64,000 bases of DNA. It comes from Oceanospirillum beijerinckii DSM 7166 (lineage in GTDB: Bacteria > Pseudomonadota > Gammaproteobacteria > Pseudomonadales > Halomonadaceae). The notes beneath the pieces are model-generated. The model was not told where the DNA came from. It ran no database searches and worked only from the letters and a program-made list of their open reading frames with translations. Every line of letters begins with the position of its first letter. Within the stretch, counting starts at the first letter, position 1. A program made the position numbers and the translations under genes. The stretch lies in assembly GCF_000422425.1 (NCBI RefSeq), contig NZ_AULT01000028.1, positions 21,734 through 85,733 on the forward strand, read 5' to 3'. This document shows, piece after piece, positions 43,323 to 53,383 of this stretch.

Positions 43323-44873
43323 ATGAAAACTGCCATCAAAACACTGTTAGCAGCCAGCATTTCCACAGCGCTACTGACCGGTTGTAACGCTACTCAGCAA
43401 ACTCAAACCGTAACAAACCCGGATATCGGCGGTGGTCAGGTACTACTGTATAGCGCTGAGGGGCAGTTTATTGATGCAGCCAATGTGGGCCATCTGCCAG
43501 ATATGGTGCGTTTTGTGAGTCCGACTAAGCTGTTAGTAGCTAACGAAGGTGAACCCACCGACGATTATAAAACCGATCCGGAAGGTTCGGTGAGCTTTAT
43601 TACTCTGAATGAGAGCAAAAAAGTAGCTAAAGTAACCACTCAAGGCTTTGCTCTGATCCCAATGAACGGTCAGGTACGTATTAAGCCGGGTAGTACGGCT
43701 GCTCAGGATTTAGAGCCAGAATATATCGCAGTCAGTAAAGACGGCAAAAAGGCCTGGGTATCCCTGCAGGAAAACAACGCCCTGGGTTTAATTGACCTGG
43801 AAAAAGAGCAGATCACCGAAGTCAAAGATCTGGGTAGTGTGCGTATACGCGGTCAGCAGATGGATATATCAGATGATGGTAAGGCTAACCCAACAGCCAG
43901 TAACCCAGATAATATCTACTCCCTGTATCAGCCGGATACCATCGCCAGCTACCATGTTAACGGCAAAGACTATGTCGTAACGGCCAACGAGGGCGATGAC
44001 CGCGAATACGATGGCTGGGAAGATTACACCAAGACCAAAAAGCTAAAAACACTGTCACCTGAGCTGAAACAAGCATTGGCCAATCAAAACAGTGAATCCC
44101 TACGTGTCTTTAAAGATATGGGCATGAACAGCAATGGCCAATACGACTCTCTGTATATGGCAGGTACCCGTTCCTTCTCTATCTGGGATGCTCAGGGTCA
44201 TCTGATCTTTGACAGCGGCGCTCAGTTTGAACAAACCCTGGCACGGTTACTGCCACAACAATTTAACACCCGTGTGGATAATGATGACAACGGTTTCTTC
44301 TTTGAAGGTCTCGACGCCCGCAGTCTGAAAAAAGGTGCAGAACCTGAAGCCCTGTCGATTGCCCAGATTGGTGATCGTCACTTTGCTTATATCGGCCTAG
44401 AAAAACAGGGCGGTATCTTTGTCTACGACATCACCAACCCATACCGTCCACAGCAGATCCAGTACTTTAACGATATCAACTATAGCCAAAAACCAGAGCA
44501 AGCCGGTGATCTGGAGCCGGAGGGCATGGTGAATTTCCAGCAGGATGGCAAGCACTACCTGGCGGTTGCTAACGAGATGAGCGCCACTGTGAGCCTATAT
44601 CAACTGGCCGGTACTGGTGCGATCACCAAACTGAGTACGGTTAAACTGGGCAGTTTTGACAAAGGTGCCGCTGAGATTATCGATTACAATCCAGCAAACA
44701 AAACACTGTACGTCACCAATGGTGAACAGCAGCGTGTTGATATGATCAGCGTAGCGAATCCCTTCAATATTGAGAAAAAAGGCTTTATCGACTTCTCTAC
44801 TCACGCTGATGAGCTACAGAGTGTCTCGGTGAAAGATGGCGTGGTGGCTATCGCCGTAAGCCGTCGCGATTAA
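43323..44873 (+). CDS. Choice-of-anchor I domain lipoprotein
   Basis: A 516-residue secreted protein, probably a lipoprotein because the N terminus (MKTAIKTLLAASISTALLTGC) has a lipobox ending in Cys21. The body is a beta-propeller-like choice-of-anchor I domain with the family signs LVANEGEP, LEPEYIAVSKDGKKAWVSLQ, YVVTANEGDDREY and GAEPEALSI. Similar domains occur in alkaline-phosphatase-like and surface proteins, often calcium-dependent; the exact function is unknown. ATG 43323 follows AAGGGA, which supports it over the upstream in-frame GTG. Confidence 0.85.
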   Translation: MKTAIKTLLAASISTALLTGCNATQQTQTVTNPDIGGGQVLLYSAEGQFIDAANVGHLPDMVRFVSPTKLLVANEGEPTDDYKTDPEGSVSFITLNESKKVAKVTTQGFALIPMNGQVRIKPGSTAAQDLEPEYIAVSKDGKKAWVSLQENNALGLIDLEKEQITEVKDLGSVRIRGQQMDISDDGKANPTASNPDNIYSLYQPDTIASYHVNGKDYVVTANEGDDREYDGWEDYTKTKKLKTLSPELKQALANQNSESLRVFKDMGMNSNGQYDSLYMAGTRSFSIWDAQGHLIFDSGAQFEQTLARLLPQQFNTRVDNDDNGFFFEGLDARSLKKGAEPEALSIAQIGDRHFAYIGLEKQGGIFVYDITNPYRPQQIQYFNDINYSQKPEQAGDLEPEGMVNFQQDGKHYLAVANEMSATVSLYQLAGTGAITKLSTVKLGSFDKGAAEIIDYNPANKTLYVTNGEQQRVDMISVANPFNIEKKGFIDFSTHADELQSVSVKDGVVAIAVSRRD

Positions 44874-45561
44874 CCAGCATTGGCCCATTCTTAACCCGAA
44901 AGTTCATTAGAATAAAGCCAGTTCAAGCTATAAAATAGCGGGCCATTTATCACGGCCCGCCGCTGTATCATTAATTATTCAAGCTATTAATAAAAGTAAC
45001 ATCAAATCCAATCATTAAGAAATATATTAAATACTTTATTGAGCTATCACAGTATTTTAAGCAGAAAAGATAAACAACAGATAAATCCTGCAAAAGAAGG
45101 AGCCTATATATCACACAGATAATAGCCATTTTCCTACAAGCCATCAGGATATTTTCCATTAATTACAAAATTAAACATATTTGGCTTAAAACACTATATA
45201 CCCATGCAACATACATGTCTTAGTATGAACATGCTTATTAGTGAAGTAGCGCTTTTACCAGCCTGATAGCAATTTACTGCATAGCCTGAATAGTCAGAGC
45301 ATGGAATTAAGCACCTGATAAAAACTAAAAAACTAAACAACTAAACGAAAGTCTCCAGCGCCAGTAATCCCGTATTCTTAGGTCTCACGGTTAGCATCGG
45401 AATACTTTTGTAAACTGAATAGACACCTAAGCAAAAGGATTTCGACCACCTTTCGGCCTACAGCTGGCAAAGCTTCTTCTTTTCTAAGAGGTTAAAGGCT
45501 TTTTGTTTGGTCCTATTTACTCAGACGAGATTCTAGGGAAGGCCTACGGCCAGGTTTGTTT
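44874..45561. other. 688-bp intergenic region, AT-rich
   Basis: Contains a GC-rich hairpin gcgggcc/ggcccgc (44938-44960) that can end transcription of the lipoprotein gene, then an AT-rich stretch (about 44970-45240) with no convincing gene. A 62-codon minus-strand frame at 44971-45159 has no ribosome site or family. Confidence 0.5.
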
Positions 45562-46821
45562 ATGCGGAAACAATTAGCAGTAGAGCATGTACGTATCGGC
45601 ATGCATATCGTTGAGCTTGATATTGATTGGATAAAATCTCCCTTCTGGCGCAGACGCTTTACCGTTAAAACGGAAAAGGAGATGAAACTACTCCAGGAGT
45701 ACTGTAAGACCGTATGTATCGATCTTAAAGAGTGCACTCCTGCCTCCCTTGCGCATTTGCGCCGAAAAAAGGCGGAACAATCAGCACAAAAAGCCTCAAT
45801 CCCGACTGAACAGCAACCTCTTCAAAGCATGGAACCCGCTGAAGAGATACCATTAGAAGAACGCAAAGGTTTACTTGCTGTACCGGAATTACTTAGCCGT
45901 AAAGAGCTGCAAAAAATAGAAAGCCACATTGCTGTTTGTGTAAACGAAATTAAGGATGTCTTCACCCGCATTAGTAATGGCGACACGGTAAGCTGCGAAA
46001 ACCTGACGAATGCGGTCAAACGATTAACCGATGATGCACTCAATGATGCAGGCTCCCTACTCCTCATTTCACGGCTAAAAGAGAAAGAACTGACGCTTGC
46101 AGAAAAATCAGTAAACGTCTGTATTCTGACTATTGCATTTGCTCAGTATCTTCAGTTAGACAAACGTAAGACACGTATATTAGGCTTAGGCGCCTTATTG
46201 CATGACGTCGGTATGCTGAAAGTACCAGAGTATCTGTTAAACCATGAGGGCCCCCTTAATGATGCTCAACGAAAAGCCATTGAGTACCATGTTACTGAAG
46301 GGTTAAGTTTTGTGGGTCTGCATGACGAACTGTCAGGTATTCGCGAACTGAGGGATATTATCGGCAATCATCATGAACGCTATGATGGCTCAGGTTATCC
46401 TAAAGGCCTGAAAGGAGACAGGATTCCCTACATGGCTCAAATCCTGGGTATTACCAGCACCTATGAAGCGATGACACGCGAGCGCTTTTATAGCGGCGCC
46501 TCCAGCCCAACTCAGGCGTTATCTAAAATGTACAGTTGGCGTGCTACTCTTTTCGACTCTCAACTGGTACAAAAATTCATTAAAGCCCTTGGTGTTTATC
46601 CTCCAGGATGCATGGTTGAACTTCAAGACAGTCAAGTAGCCGTTGTGACAGGTATTAACCCTGAAAACCGCACCCGCCCGGTTATTCGTATTCTTAAGGG
46701 GCCAATGTCATCTGAAAGCAGCTACGCTGATGAACTCAACTTAATGAGTCCTGAGCTCGCTCATATGAAAATCTCCCGCACACTGGAAGGTACTGATTTG
46801 GAACAATTAAATATCGCCTGA
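45562..46821 (+). CDS. HD-GYP domain protein with DUF3391 N terminus (probable c-di-GMP phosphodiesterase)
   Basis: A 419-residue signalling protein. The N-terminal DUF3391 region (about 1-130) starts MRKQLAVEHVRIGMHIVELD. The HD-GYP domain (about 170-355) holds the metal-binding signature LLHDVGML, the HHERYDGSGYPKGL motif with the GYP tripeptide, and conserved DRIP... region (GDRIPYMAQIL). This motif set is that of active c-di-GMP phosphodiesterases. ATG 45562 is chosen over a TTG two codons earlier. Confidence 0.9.
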   Translation: MRKQLAVEHVRIGMHIVELDIDWIKSPFWRRRFTVKTEKEMKLLQEYCKTVCIDLKECTPASLAHLRRKKAEQSAQKASIPTEQQPLQSMEPAEEIPLEERKGLLAVPELLSRKELQKIESHIAVCVNEIKDVFTRISNGDTVSCENLTNAVKRLTDDALNDAGSLLLISRLKEKELTLAEKSVNVCILTIAFAQYLQLDKRKTRILGLGALLHDVGMLKVPEYLLNHEGPLNDAQRKAIEYHVTEGLSFVGLHDELSGIRELRDIIGNHHERYDGSGYPKGLKGDRIPYMAQILGITSTYEAMTRERFYSGASSPTQALSKMYSWRATLFDSQLVQKFIKALGVYPPGCMVELQDSQVAVVTGINPENRTRPVIRILKGPMSSESSYADELNLMSPELAHMKISRTLEGTDLEQLNIA

Positions 46822-47128
46822 CTACCGCCTTATTCGCCTTATTTCGCAGAAGTCATATAAGAAAATACAGACAGCCCCATACAGTATCCCGGCAGTTTAA
46901 GCCGGGGTACTTCTGAAATAGCAACACTATCGTAAGCTGCCCACCAAAAGCCCTGCTCTCTAAATCACCCGTTATTCAAATAGTTGCACTTGCTACTTGA
47001 ATCCAAGCTGACACAAGAAAAATAATATCTCTATCACGACCACATTAACCGACGGGTGTTTATCCCATCGTTGACTGTTAAAATAGGCCACAAAGCTATA
47101 GCCATCAAGTAACTTTAAGAGCCAATTC
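46822..47128. other. Intergenic region with a hairpin after the HD-GYP gene
   Basis: About 307 bp without a gene. A stem cccggc/gccggg (46888-46906, seven-base loop) lies about 65 bp after the stop and could act as a terminator, though no T tract follows. Confidence 0.4.
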
Positions 47129-47554
47129 ATGTTTGATTTCAGCAAGAAAAATAAAGTATCCGTCTGGGCTTCGCAGCATCCTTACGCCGATATCCCTGAT
47201 GAATATTTTGAAGAAACATTTTCTCGTAACAACACTCGTGCCACTAATCTCTGGTCGAACAACTTTAAGTTAAAGTTCTTTCTGCCGGACAATATGGAAA
47301 CCAACGGCAGTTTGGATGGCTTAGTTGATATCCGCCAAGCCGCTGGAGAATGTTCATTCTCTGAGTCTTATATGCCACAATTGATGAGCAAAGCCCGCAA
47401 GAACAAAATGGAGCAAGTCAGCTGGATTGTACTATTGTTTGAGTGTGAATATAGTCTGCGCCAGACCAATATCAGCAAAGATGAATATCTGACTTTCCTG
47501 GGGGCCTTTGATTATGATTCTGATGCTCCCAGCCTATTCGAAGTTGAAGGCTAA
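47129..47554 (+). CDS. Immunity protein 22-like (Imm22) orphan
   Basis: This 141-residue protein resembles Imm22, a polymorphic-toxin immunity family. Supporting features are an opening KKNKVSVWASQHPY with an acidic partner DEYFEE, a central SFSESYMPQL segment where Imm22 has a conserved S-F-x-E-S-F, and a late IVLLFECEYS and FLGAFDYD that match the family's strand pattern. No toxin gene, Rhs/CDI or T6SS component is nearby, so it is an orphan immunity gene. Other explanations for the similarity cannot be ruled out. Confidence 0.62.
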   Translation: MFDFSKKNKVSVWASQHPYADIPDEYFEETFSRNNTRATNLWSNNFKLKFFLPDNMETNGSLDGLVDIRQAAGECSFSESYMPQLMSKARKNKMEQVSWIVLLFECEYSLRQTNISKDEYLTFLGAFDYDSDAPSLFEVEG

Positions 47555-47741
47555 GTAGCGAGTACTAATGCACCTGTGTGGCTCTTTGGTTGTCTATATC
47601 AAGCGCTCCCGGAATTTAAAGCGTAGATAAGAGCCCACTGGACTGGCCTGCGTCAAGTGGGCTTTAATGCAGGTAAAGTAGTTTTTAGAGGGCAGAAATA
47701 TCCACCTTTTACTGCCCCCTTTCCTCATGAGTCACTTGTTA

Positions 47742-48491
47742 TTATGCCTCAATCGTCTGCTGGTGCTCCTTGTAAGCTTTAAAAGCATTTTCTAAGAAAT
47801 CCGCCAGCCATACAGCTACGTCCGGGGAGTCCAGCTTTTTACTCTCCACAGTTTCCAGAGCCGCTTGTTTAAGGTCTAAGGGGAAGGCTGTTTCAAGCTT
47901 AGCATTCAACAGATCACGCTCATAACTCTGGGTAAACTCAGGGTGGCCCTGCAAAGTGACGATATGTTCACCATATACCAAACCTGCATTACTGCAGAAG
48001 CTGGAATAAGCCAAACGTTCACTGGCATCAGGCTTCTCAATTACCTGATCCTGATGAATAGCATTAATGGCGAAGCTTCCAATTCCACCCGGAATAAAGT
48101 CGTGTACACCTTCAATTTGATAATCCTGCACCCCCAGAGACCAGCCCCCAGAGAATTTTTCGACTTTGCCACCCAGCGCATCGGCAACAATCTGGTGGCC
48201 AAAACAGATACCGACCATAGGTCGCTTCTGCTCATAAATCTCAACAATAAGCTGTTTTAAGGGTTCCATCCATGGGAGGTTATCGTATACCCCGGCAACA
48301 GAACCTGTAATAACCCAGCCATCACACTCATCCAGTGAACCTGGGAAGATATTATCCAGCACAGGATAAATTTGATAGCTAAAACCCTTGTCAGTCCTGT
48401 TGAACAGGTTTACAAACATATCCGCAAAACTGCCGTGTTGATCCACCAGCATCTCAGGGCCTATATCTGTGGCCAAAATACCCAGCTTCAT
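47742..48491 (-). CDS. Class I glutamine amidotransferase, copy 1 of 2
   Basis: A 249-residue GATase1 protein with the nucleophile elbow GICFGHQ (Cys96) and HPEF for the catalytic His-Glu pair. It is closely related to the protein at 50755-51477, sharing MKLGILAT, ECDGW/QCDGW and PMVGICFGHQIVA blocks with the same catalytic position. Standalone members of this kind include gamma-glutamyl hydrolases and GMP-synthase-like amidotransferases. In this setting next to putrescine genes, a gamma-glutamyl-polyamine hydrolase role is an attractive inference but the sequence does not prove it. Confidence 0.85.
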   Translation of the reverse strand: MKLGILATDIGPEMLVDQHGSFADMFVNLFNRTDKGFSYQIYPVLDNIFPGSLDECDGWVITGSVAGVYDNLPWMEPLKQLIVEIYEQKRPMVGICFGHQIVADALGGKVEKFSGGWSLGVQDYQIEGVHDFIPGGIGSFAINAIHQDQVIEKPDASERLAYSSFCSNAGLVYGEHIVTLQGHPEFTQSYERDLLNAKLETAFPLDLKQAALETVESKKLDSPDVAVWLADFLENAFKAYKEHQQTIEA

Positions 48492-48646
48492 AAACTTTTC
48501 CTGCTATTTAATAGGGTTACTCTATTCAACCTTTGCGGTTGTTGTTAAATTTTCCGACAATATACTAACTTACAGTTAATGCGACTAGCCCAAAGATTTA
48601 ATTCAGGATTCTCCTATCTCCTGAATCTACACTAAGCAGCTAACAT

Positions 48647-50638
48647 CTAGACCTTAAACCTCAGTACCTGCTGGGATAGATTATCCGACATATTAAGCAG
48701 GGACTGACTTTGCTGAGCTGCTGTTTCCGCACCCTGTGTAGTCTGCACCATAATCGTACTGATCTCGGTCAGGCTCTGACTGATATCCACTACCGTACTG
48801 CGCTGCTCATCCGTAGCCGTGGCCACTTGAGAATTCATCTCACGCATACGCTGTACCGCTTCTAATACCTGATTCAGATCCTGAGTACTGACGCTGAGCT
48901 GGTCACTGCAATTGACCGCCTCAGAGCTACAGGCCGATAGGGTTTTAGCACTTTTCTCAGCACCGGCTTGCAGATTAGACACCATCTGTTCGATATCGGT
49001 GATAGAACCTTGAGTTCGTGTTGCCAGTGATCTCACCTCATCGGCAACTACCGCAAAACCACGCCCTGTTTCACCGGCACGGGCTGCTTCAATAGCCGCA
49101 TTCAGGGCCAGTAGATTAGTCTGCTCAGCAATAGAGCGAATCACATCGATCACTTCACTAATAGAATCACTGTGTTTTTTCAGCTGATTGACTTCATGCA
49201 TCGCAGAAGACACCTGCTCAGATAGCTGACGAATCGCCTGATTGTTATTCTGTAAAGCATTGCTGCTGTACAGCAGAATATCCGCTGCCTGAATGGCATC
49301 ATCCAGGGTCTGACGGGCATGATCTGCGACCTCATTTGAACTGGCTTCCATCTCGGTGGCTGTAGCGGATAAACGAGCGCTCTGCACACCTTGCTGCTCA
49401 ACACCTTGCAGGGTTTCCTGGCTGATATCCGAGCTTATTTTGGCGGTGTTATGTACCTGATCGACGGTGGTTTTGATCTGATTAACCAGATCACGCAGCT
49501 GCTCAGATAACTGGTTGGTACTGGCTGACAGCTCGGTTAGCTCATCATTACCTTTCACCGGCAGCGCCGTCGTCAGATCCCCTTGAGCAATACGCGCCAT
49601 ACCGGATACCACGTCACGCAATGCACTTTGCAGATAACGGATCAGACGAAGACCAAACAGCAGCGAACAGATCACCGCCAAAGCAGCACCGACAATAATC
49701 AGTAGTTTGCCCTGTTGGATAGTACCGGAAGTAGAGGCCTTCACTTCTCCTTCCTGCTGTTTCGCCAGCTGAATAAACTGATCTATCAAGCCTTCATTGC
49801 GATTTACTAAAGTCTCAATCTCTGCCAAAAGTACTGTAGATTGTTCCGTTGCCCGTATGGCATTCAAATGAGATACCAGCGTCAGCTTATTGTCCTGCAA
49901 CTGGGCTTTATAGGGCTGCCAGGTTTCGATAATGGATTCGTAAGCGTCTTCATCCAACGTTTTGGCTTCTGAGATACCTGTTTCTATACGCGCAATGGTT
50001 ACCAGAATGTCCTGGTACTGTTTCTCTGCTTCAGTCCTATTACTGTTTGTTAACAAGTCCGTTACTTTTGACGTCAAAAAAGAGAGATCATCCCGTAGCG
50101 GTTTCAGTACCTTTAGGTAGTCATAGCGAAACTCTTCAAACAGCAGATCTTCCAGGGTGTAAACGATCTCACCCGCCAGATACTTATACTCTTCCGCTTG
50201 TTCCTGAATCTGCTGTTGTTGCGTCCAATACAGCTGTTTTTGCTGCACGATTTGATTGGACTTGGTAAAAATATTGTCTGTCGCTTCCTGAGCATCGGTT
50301 AATGCCTGGGAAGCATTATTGCCTTCAATAGCTTGTAGTTGCTGAAAAGCGGCGGCGAAAGTTTGCTCGATACGCTGTAGGGATAGGCTGACATCCTCTC
50401 CCGCCTGGGAGCCTTTACCGGACAGATACTCCAGCAGGATATATTTGGTTTCTAGCAGGTTGGCTCTCAGATCACCACTGACCGCCACTCGGGGAGATGC
50501 TTTATTGACTGCGATATCCACCTGCTCTCCCACAGAATTAAAACTGTGGTAGGACGCCACTGAGGTCAGCAGGAACAGGGATAGAATCACAATCAGTGTC
50601 AGAGCGATGCGTTGACCGACGGAAATACTCATAGTCAC
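48647..50638 (-). CDS. Methyl-accepting chemotaxis protein with helical periplasmic sensor
   Basis: A 663-residue chemoreceptor. TM1 is about residues 9-30, then an all-helical periplasmic region of about 280 residues (about 31-310) resembling the helical bimodular (HBM) ligand-binding domain rather than a four-helix Tar or Cache type, TM2 about 312-334, HAMP about 335-390, and the signalling domain with the hairpin tip [19 protein letters not shown]. It is intact to the end. It lies between two paralogous amidotransferase genes in the polyamine region, so sensing of a polyamine or amino-acid ligand is plausible. Confidence 0.9.
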   Translation of the reverse strand: MTMSISVGQRIALTLIVILSLFLLTSVASYHSFNSVGEQVDIAVNKASPRVAVSGDLRANLLETKYILLEYLSGKGSQAGEDVSLSLQRIEQTFAAAFQQLQAIEGNNASQALTDAQEATDNIFTKSNQIVQQKQLYWTQQQQIQEQAEEYKYLAGEIVYTLEDLLFEEFRYDYLKVLKPLRDDLSFLTSKVTDLLTNSNRTEAEKQYQDILVTIARIETGISEAKTLDEDAYESIIETWQPYKAQLQDNKLTLVSHLNAIRATEQSTVLLAEIETLVNRNEGLIDQFIQLAKQQEGEVKASTSGTIQQGKLLIIVGAALAVICSLLFGLRLIRYLQSALRDVVSGMARIAQGDLTTALPVKGNDELTELSASTNQLSEQLRDLVNQIKTTVDQVHNTAKISSDISQETLQGVEQQGVQSARLSATATEMEASSNEVADHARQTLDDAIQAADILLYSSNALQNNNQAIRQLSEQVSSAMHEVNQLKKHSDSISEVIDVIRSIAEQTNLLALNAAIEAARAGETGRGFAVVADEVRSLATRTQGSITDIEQMVSNLQAGAEKSAKTLSACSSEAVNCSDQLSVSTQDLNQVLEAVQRMREMNSQVATATDEQRSTVVDISQSLTEISTIMVQTTQGAETAAQQSQSLLNMSDNLSQQVLRFKV

Positions 50639-50754
50639 TCCGCTATTTCATCATTCTGTAGACAATAGAAGATCGCCAGTGCAGATCCGCACCGTGAAAT
50701 TATTATTTTTTTGAAAGGAGCAGCTGCCTGATCCTGGCAGCTGCAAGAGAGGTA

Positions 50755-51477
50755 CTAGGCGGCGCGGGAGCGCAGGAAGTTAGCCATCCAGCCTGCCACA
50801 ACCACAGAATCGGTCACGGCATCATCTTCACGTACGCTTGCCAGACCTTGCTCTGCCGCTTCATCCGGGATCACTGCACCTTTACGCAGATTGATCAGCT
50901 CATCTTCATAAGCGATATTAAATTCCGGGTGTGCCTGGAAGGTCAAAATCTGGTTGTCGTAGAGCAAACCGGCATACTGACAGAACTCGGAGCTGGCAAA
51001 CACTTCAGCGTTGTCCGGCTTATTAATCACCTGATCCTGATGCATCGCACTGATGGTAAACGCAGAAGGCGCACCGGCCAGGAAGTCATAGGAGCCTTTC
51101 AGCTCATAGCTGTGCAGCCCCACCCCCCAACCACCGGAGTACTTGTCCACTTTACCGCCAAAGGCTTCCGCTACAATCTGGTGACCAAAGCAGATACCTA
51201 CCAGAGGCTTACCTGCCGCATGAATCTCGATAATCAGCTCTTTTAACTGCTGCATCCAGGGTAGGTTCTGATAAACATTGAACTTTGAGCCTGTAATGAT
51301 CCAGCCATCACATTGCTCTGCTCCGCCCGGAAAACGGCCTTCACGCACATCAAACACTTCATATTCAAAGTGTTCCCGTGCCTGATCAAACAGCTGAACA
51401 AACATATCTGCGTAGGAACCGTATTGGGTCAATAACTCATCAGGGGTAATACCCGTCGCCAAGATACCTAATTTCAT
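50755..51477 (-). CDS. Class I glutamine amidotransferase, copy 2 of 2
   Basis: A 240-residue GATase1 protein, paralogue of 47742-48491: both have Cys96 in GICFGHQ, a TGS(K/V) loop after CDGW, and HPEF near residue 187. It is encoded about 134 bp downstream of the PotI-like permease gene on the same strand, closer to the polyamine transporter than copy 1. Gamma-glutamyl-polyamine hydrolysis (a PuuD-like step) is the simplest proposal from context, though PuuD itself belongs to another branch of the class. The ATG sits behind an AGGTATAGAG stretch. Confidence 0.85.
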   Translation of the reverse strand: MKLGILATGITPDELLTQYGSYADMFVQLFDQAREHFEYEVFDVREGRFPGGAEQCDGWIITGSKFNVYQNLPWMQQLKELIIEIHAAGKPLVGICFGHQIVAEAFGGKVDKYSGGWGVGLHSYELKGSYDFLAGAPSAFTISAMHQDQVINKPDNAEVFASSEFCQYAGLLYDNQILTFQAHPEFNIAYEDELINLRKGAVIPDEAAEQGLASVREDDAVTDSVVVAGWMANFLRSRAA

Positions 51478-51611
51478 CTCTATACCTGTCGATGTGAATG
51501 CCTGCAGAACCCGGAATCAGGCTCTGCAGGGTTGTCTCTAATTATTAGTTGCTAATTTTTGCTAGCTAAATGCAGTTTGGAATGGATCGATTCTGATATT
51601 TTCAGATCTGA

Positions 51612-52427
51612 TTATTGTGGCTTGGCCAACATACGTGCCTGTCGACGCATCTGGTACATGGCAGCAATCACACCGATGGCTACGATAGCGATCATAATAG
51701 TCGCCAGTGCGTTCACCTCTGGGGTGACACCCAAGCGCACCTTGGAGAAGATCACCATCGGCAGGGTGCTGTTACCCGGACCGGATACGAAGCTGGCGAT
51801 AACCAGATCATCCAGCGACAGGGTGAACGACAACAGCCAACCGGAGATAATTGCCGGTGCAATCAGCGGCAGTGTTACCAGGAAGAACAGTGAGGATGGC
51901 TTAGCACCCAGATCCATCGCCGCTTCTTCCAGCGTCTCATCCATAGAGGACAGTCGGGCCTGAACAATCACCGCTACATAAGCCATACAGAAGGTGGTAT
52001 GAGCGATAATAATGGTGCCGGTACCGCGACCTGCAGGCCAACCGAACATGCCTTCCATCGCCACAAACAGCAGCAGTAGCGACAGACCTGTAATCACCTC
52101 AGGCATTACCAGAGGTGCCGTAATCCAACCGGACAGAATCATCTTGCCGCGGAAAGGTCCAAAGCGACTCAACACAAAACCGGCCATGGTGCCCAATACC
52201 ACCGCCAGGGTGGCACTGATAAAGGCGATCTTCAGACTGAGCAAGGCCGCATTGATAATCTGCTCATTGTTAAACAGCTCGCTGTACCACTTCAGGGACC
52301 AACCACCCCAGACGGTCACCAGCTTGGATTTATTAAAGCTGTAGATAATCAGAGCAATAATGGGCGCGTACAGGAACAAGAAACCAAAACCCGCCGTAAT
52401 ATTTAGAAAGAGTGATCTGCGTTTCAT
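51612..52427 (-). CDS. potI: Putrescine ABC transporter permease PotI-like
   Basis: A 271-residue inner-membrane permease with about six helices and the conserved cytoplasmic EAA motif region EAAMDLGAKPSSLFFLVTLPLIAPAI. It is the second permease subunit of the spermidine/putrescine importer. Its start overlaps the PotH-like gene by 1 nt, consistent with coupled translation. The substrate call comes from the operon, which also has a PotF-like binding protein and a PotG-like ATPase. Confidence 0.92.
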   Translation of the reverse strand: MKRRSLFLNITAGFGFLFLYAPIIALIIYSFNKSKLVTVWGGWSLKWYSELFNNEQIINAALLSLKIAFISATLAVVLGTMAGFVLSRFGPFRGKMILSGWITAPLVMPEVITGLSLLLLFVAMEGMFGWPAGRGTGTIIIAHTTFCMAYVAVIVQARLSSMDETLEEAAMDLGAKPSSLFFLVTLPLIAPAIISGWLLSFTLSLDDLVIASFVSGPGNSTLPMVIFSKVRLGVTPEVNALATIMIAIVAIGVIAAMYQMRRQARMLAKPQ

Positions 52428-53383
52428 TAGATAGCCTCCTCTTTACCCTGGCCATTACGGATCAACATAATCGGCAGTACCAGTACAACCAGCATTACAA
52501 TCGCTACCGCAGAAGCCATCGGCCAGTCACGGTTAAGGAAAAACTCATCCCACAGGACACGACCAATCATCAGGGTATCCGAGCCACCTAACAGCGCAGG
52601 AATCACAAACTCACCGACTGCAGGAATAAATACCAGCAGACAACCTGCAACAACACCTGGAATTGCTAAAGGCAACGTAATCAGGAAGAAACTCTGGAAT
52701 GGACGACAACCCAGATCTTCAGCCGCTTCCAGCAGAGTCATATCTAACTTTTCCAACGCGCTATACAGCGGCAGCACCATAAACGGCAGATAGGTATAAA
52801 CGATACCAATATACACCGCGAAATCGGTCTGAAGCAGAGTCAGAGGCTGGTCAATAATGCCCATGCTCAGCAGAAACTCATTCACGATGCCGTTTTTCTT
52901 CAAAAAGCCCATCCAGGCGTAAACACGCAGCAGGAAAGAGGTCCAGAACGGCAAGATCACCAACGCCAGAAGCAGGCCGCGTTTTGGGCCGTCAGCACGA
53001 GCGATCATATAAGCGATCGGAAACGCCACTAATAAGGTAAAGAAAGTGGAAACTGCCGCGATCTTAATGGAGCTTAGATAAGCATCCAGATAAAACGCAT
53101 CCTCAAACAGGTAGAGATAGTTACCCAGATTGAGCTTGATGTTGATATAGGCCTCTTCCCAATCCATCTCAAACAGAGAGGTATAAGGCGGCACTGCAAT
53201 GGCGGTTTCAGCCAGGGAGATCTTAAATACCACTAAGAAGGGTACAAAGAAGAAGATCCCCAACCAGAGCATAGGCACACCAACTACGGAGAAACGACCC
53301 CAGTTGATGCGACGCATAAAGTTGTACTTGGTCATTAGCGAGGAGGACTCGTTAATCCAAGGCAGGCGTGATGTTGTACTCAT
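52427..53383 (-). CDS. potH: Putrescine ABC transporter permease PotH-like
   Basis: A 318-residue inner-membrane permease with about six helices. The EAA loop reads EAAEDLGCRPFQSFFLITLPLAIPGV, and an extended periplasmic segment near residues 75-105 (TSLFEMDWEEAYINIKLN) is typical of PotB/PotH. It overlaps the PotG-like gene by 4 nt and PotI by 1 nt. An N-terminal cytoplasmic tail of about 30 residues precedes the first helix. Confidence 0.92.
   Translation of the reverse strand: MSTTSRLPWINESSSLMTKYNFMRRINWGRFSVVGVPMLWLGIFFFVPFLVVFKISLAETAIAVPPYTSLFEMDWEEAYINIKLNLGNYLYLFEDAFYLDAYLSSIKIAAVSTFFTLLVAFPIAYMIARADGPKRGLLLALVILPFWTSFLLRVYAWMGFLKKNGIVNEFLLSMGIIDQPLTLLQTDFAVYIGIVYTYLPFMVLPLYSALEKLDMTLLEAAEDLGCRPFQSFFLITLPLAIPGVVAGCLLVFIPAVGEFVIPALLGGSDTLMIGRVLWDEFFLNRDWPMASAVAIVMLVVLVLPIMLIRNGQGKEEAI

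Noticed and set aside
44971..45159. 62-codon minus-strand frame in the AT-rich gap
   Set aside because: Hydrophobic, low-complexity AT-rich frame with no ribosome site or family match; probably chance.
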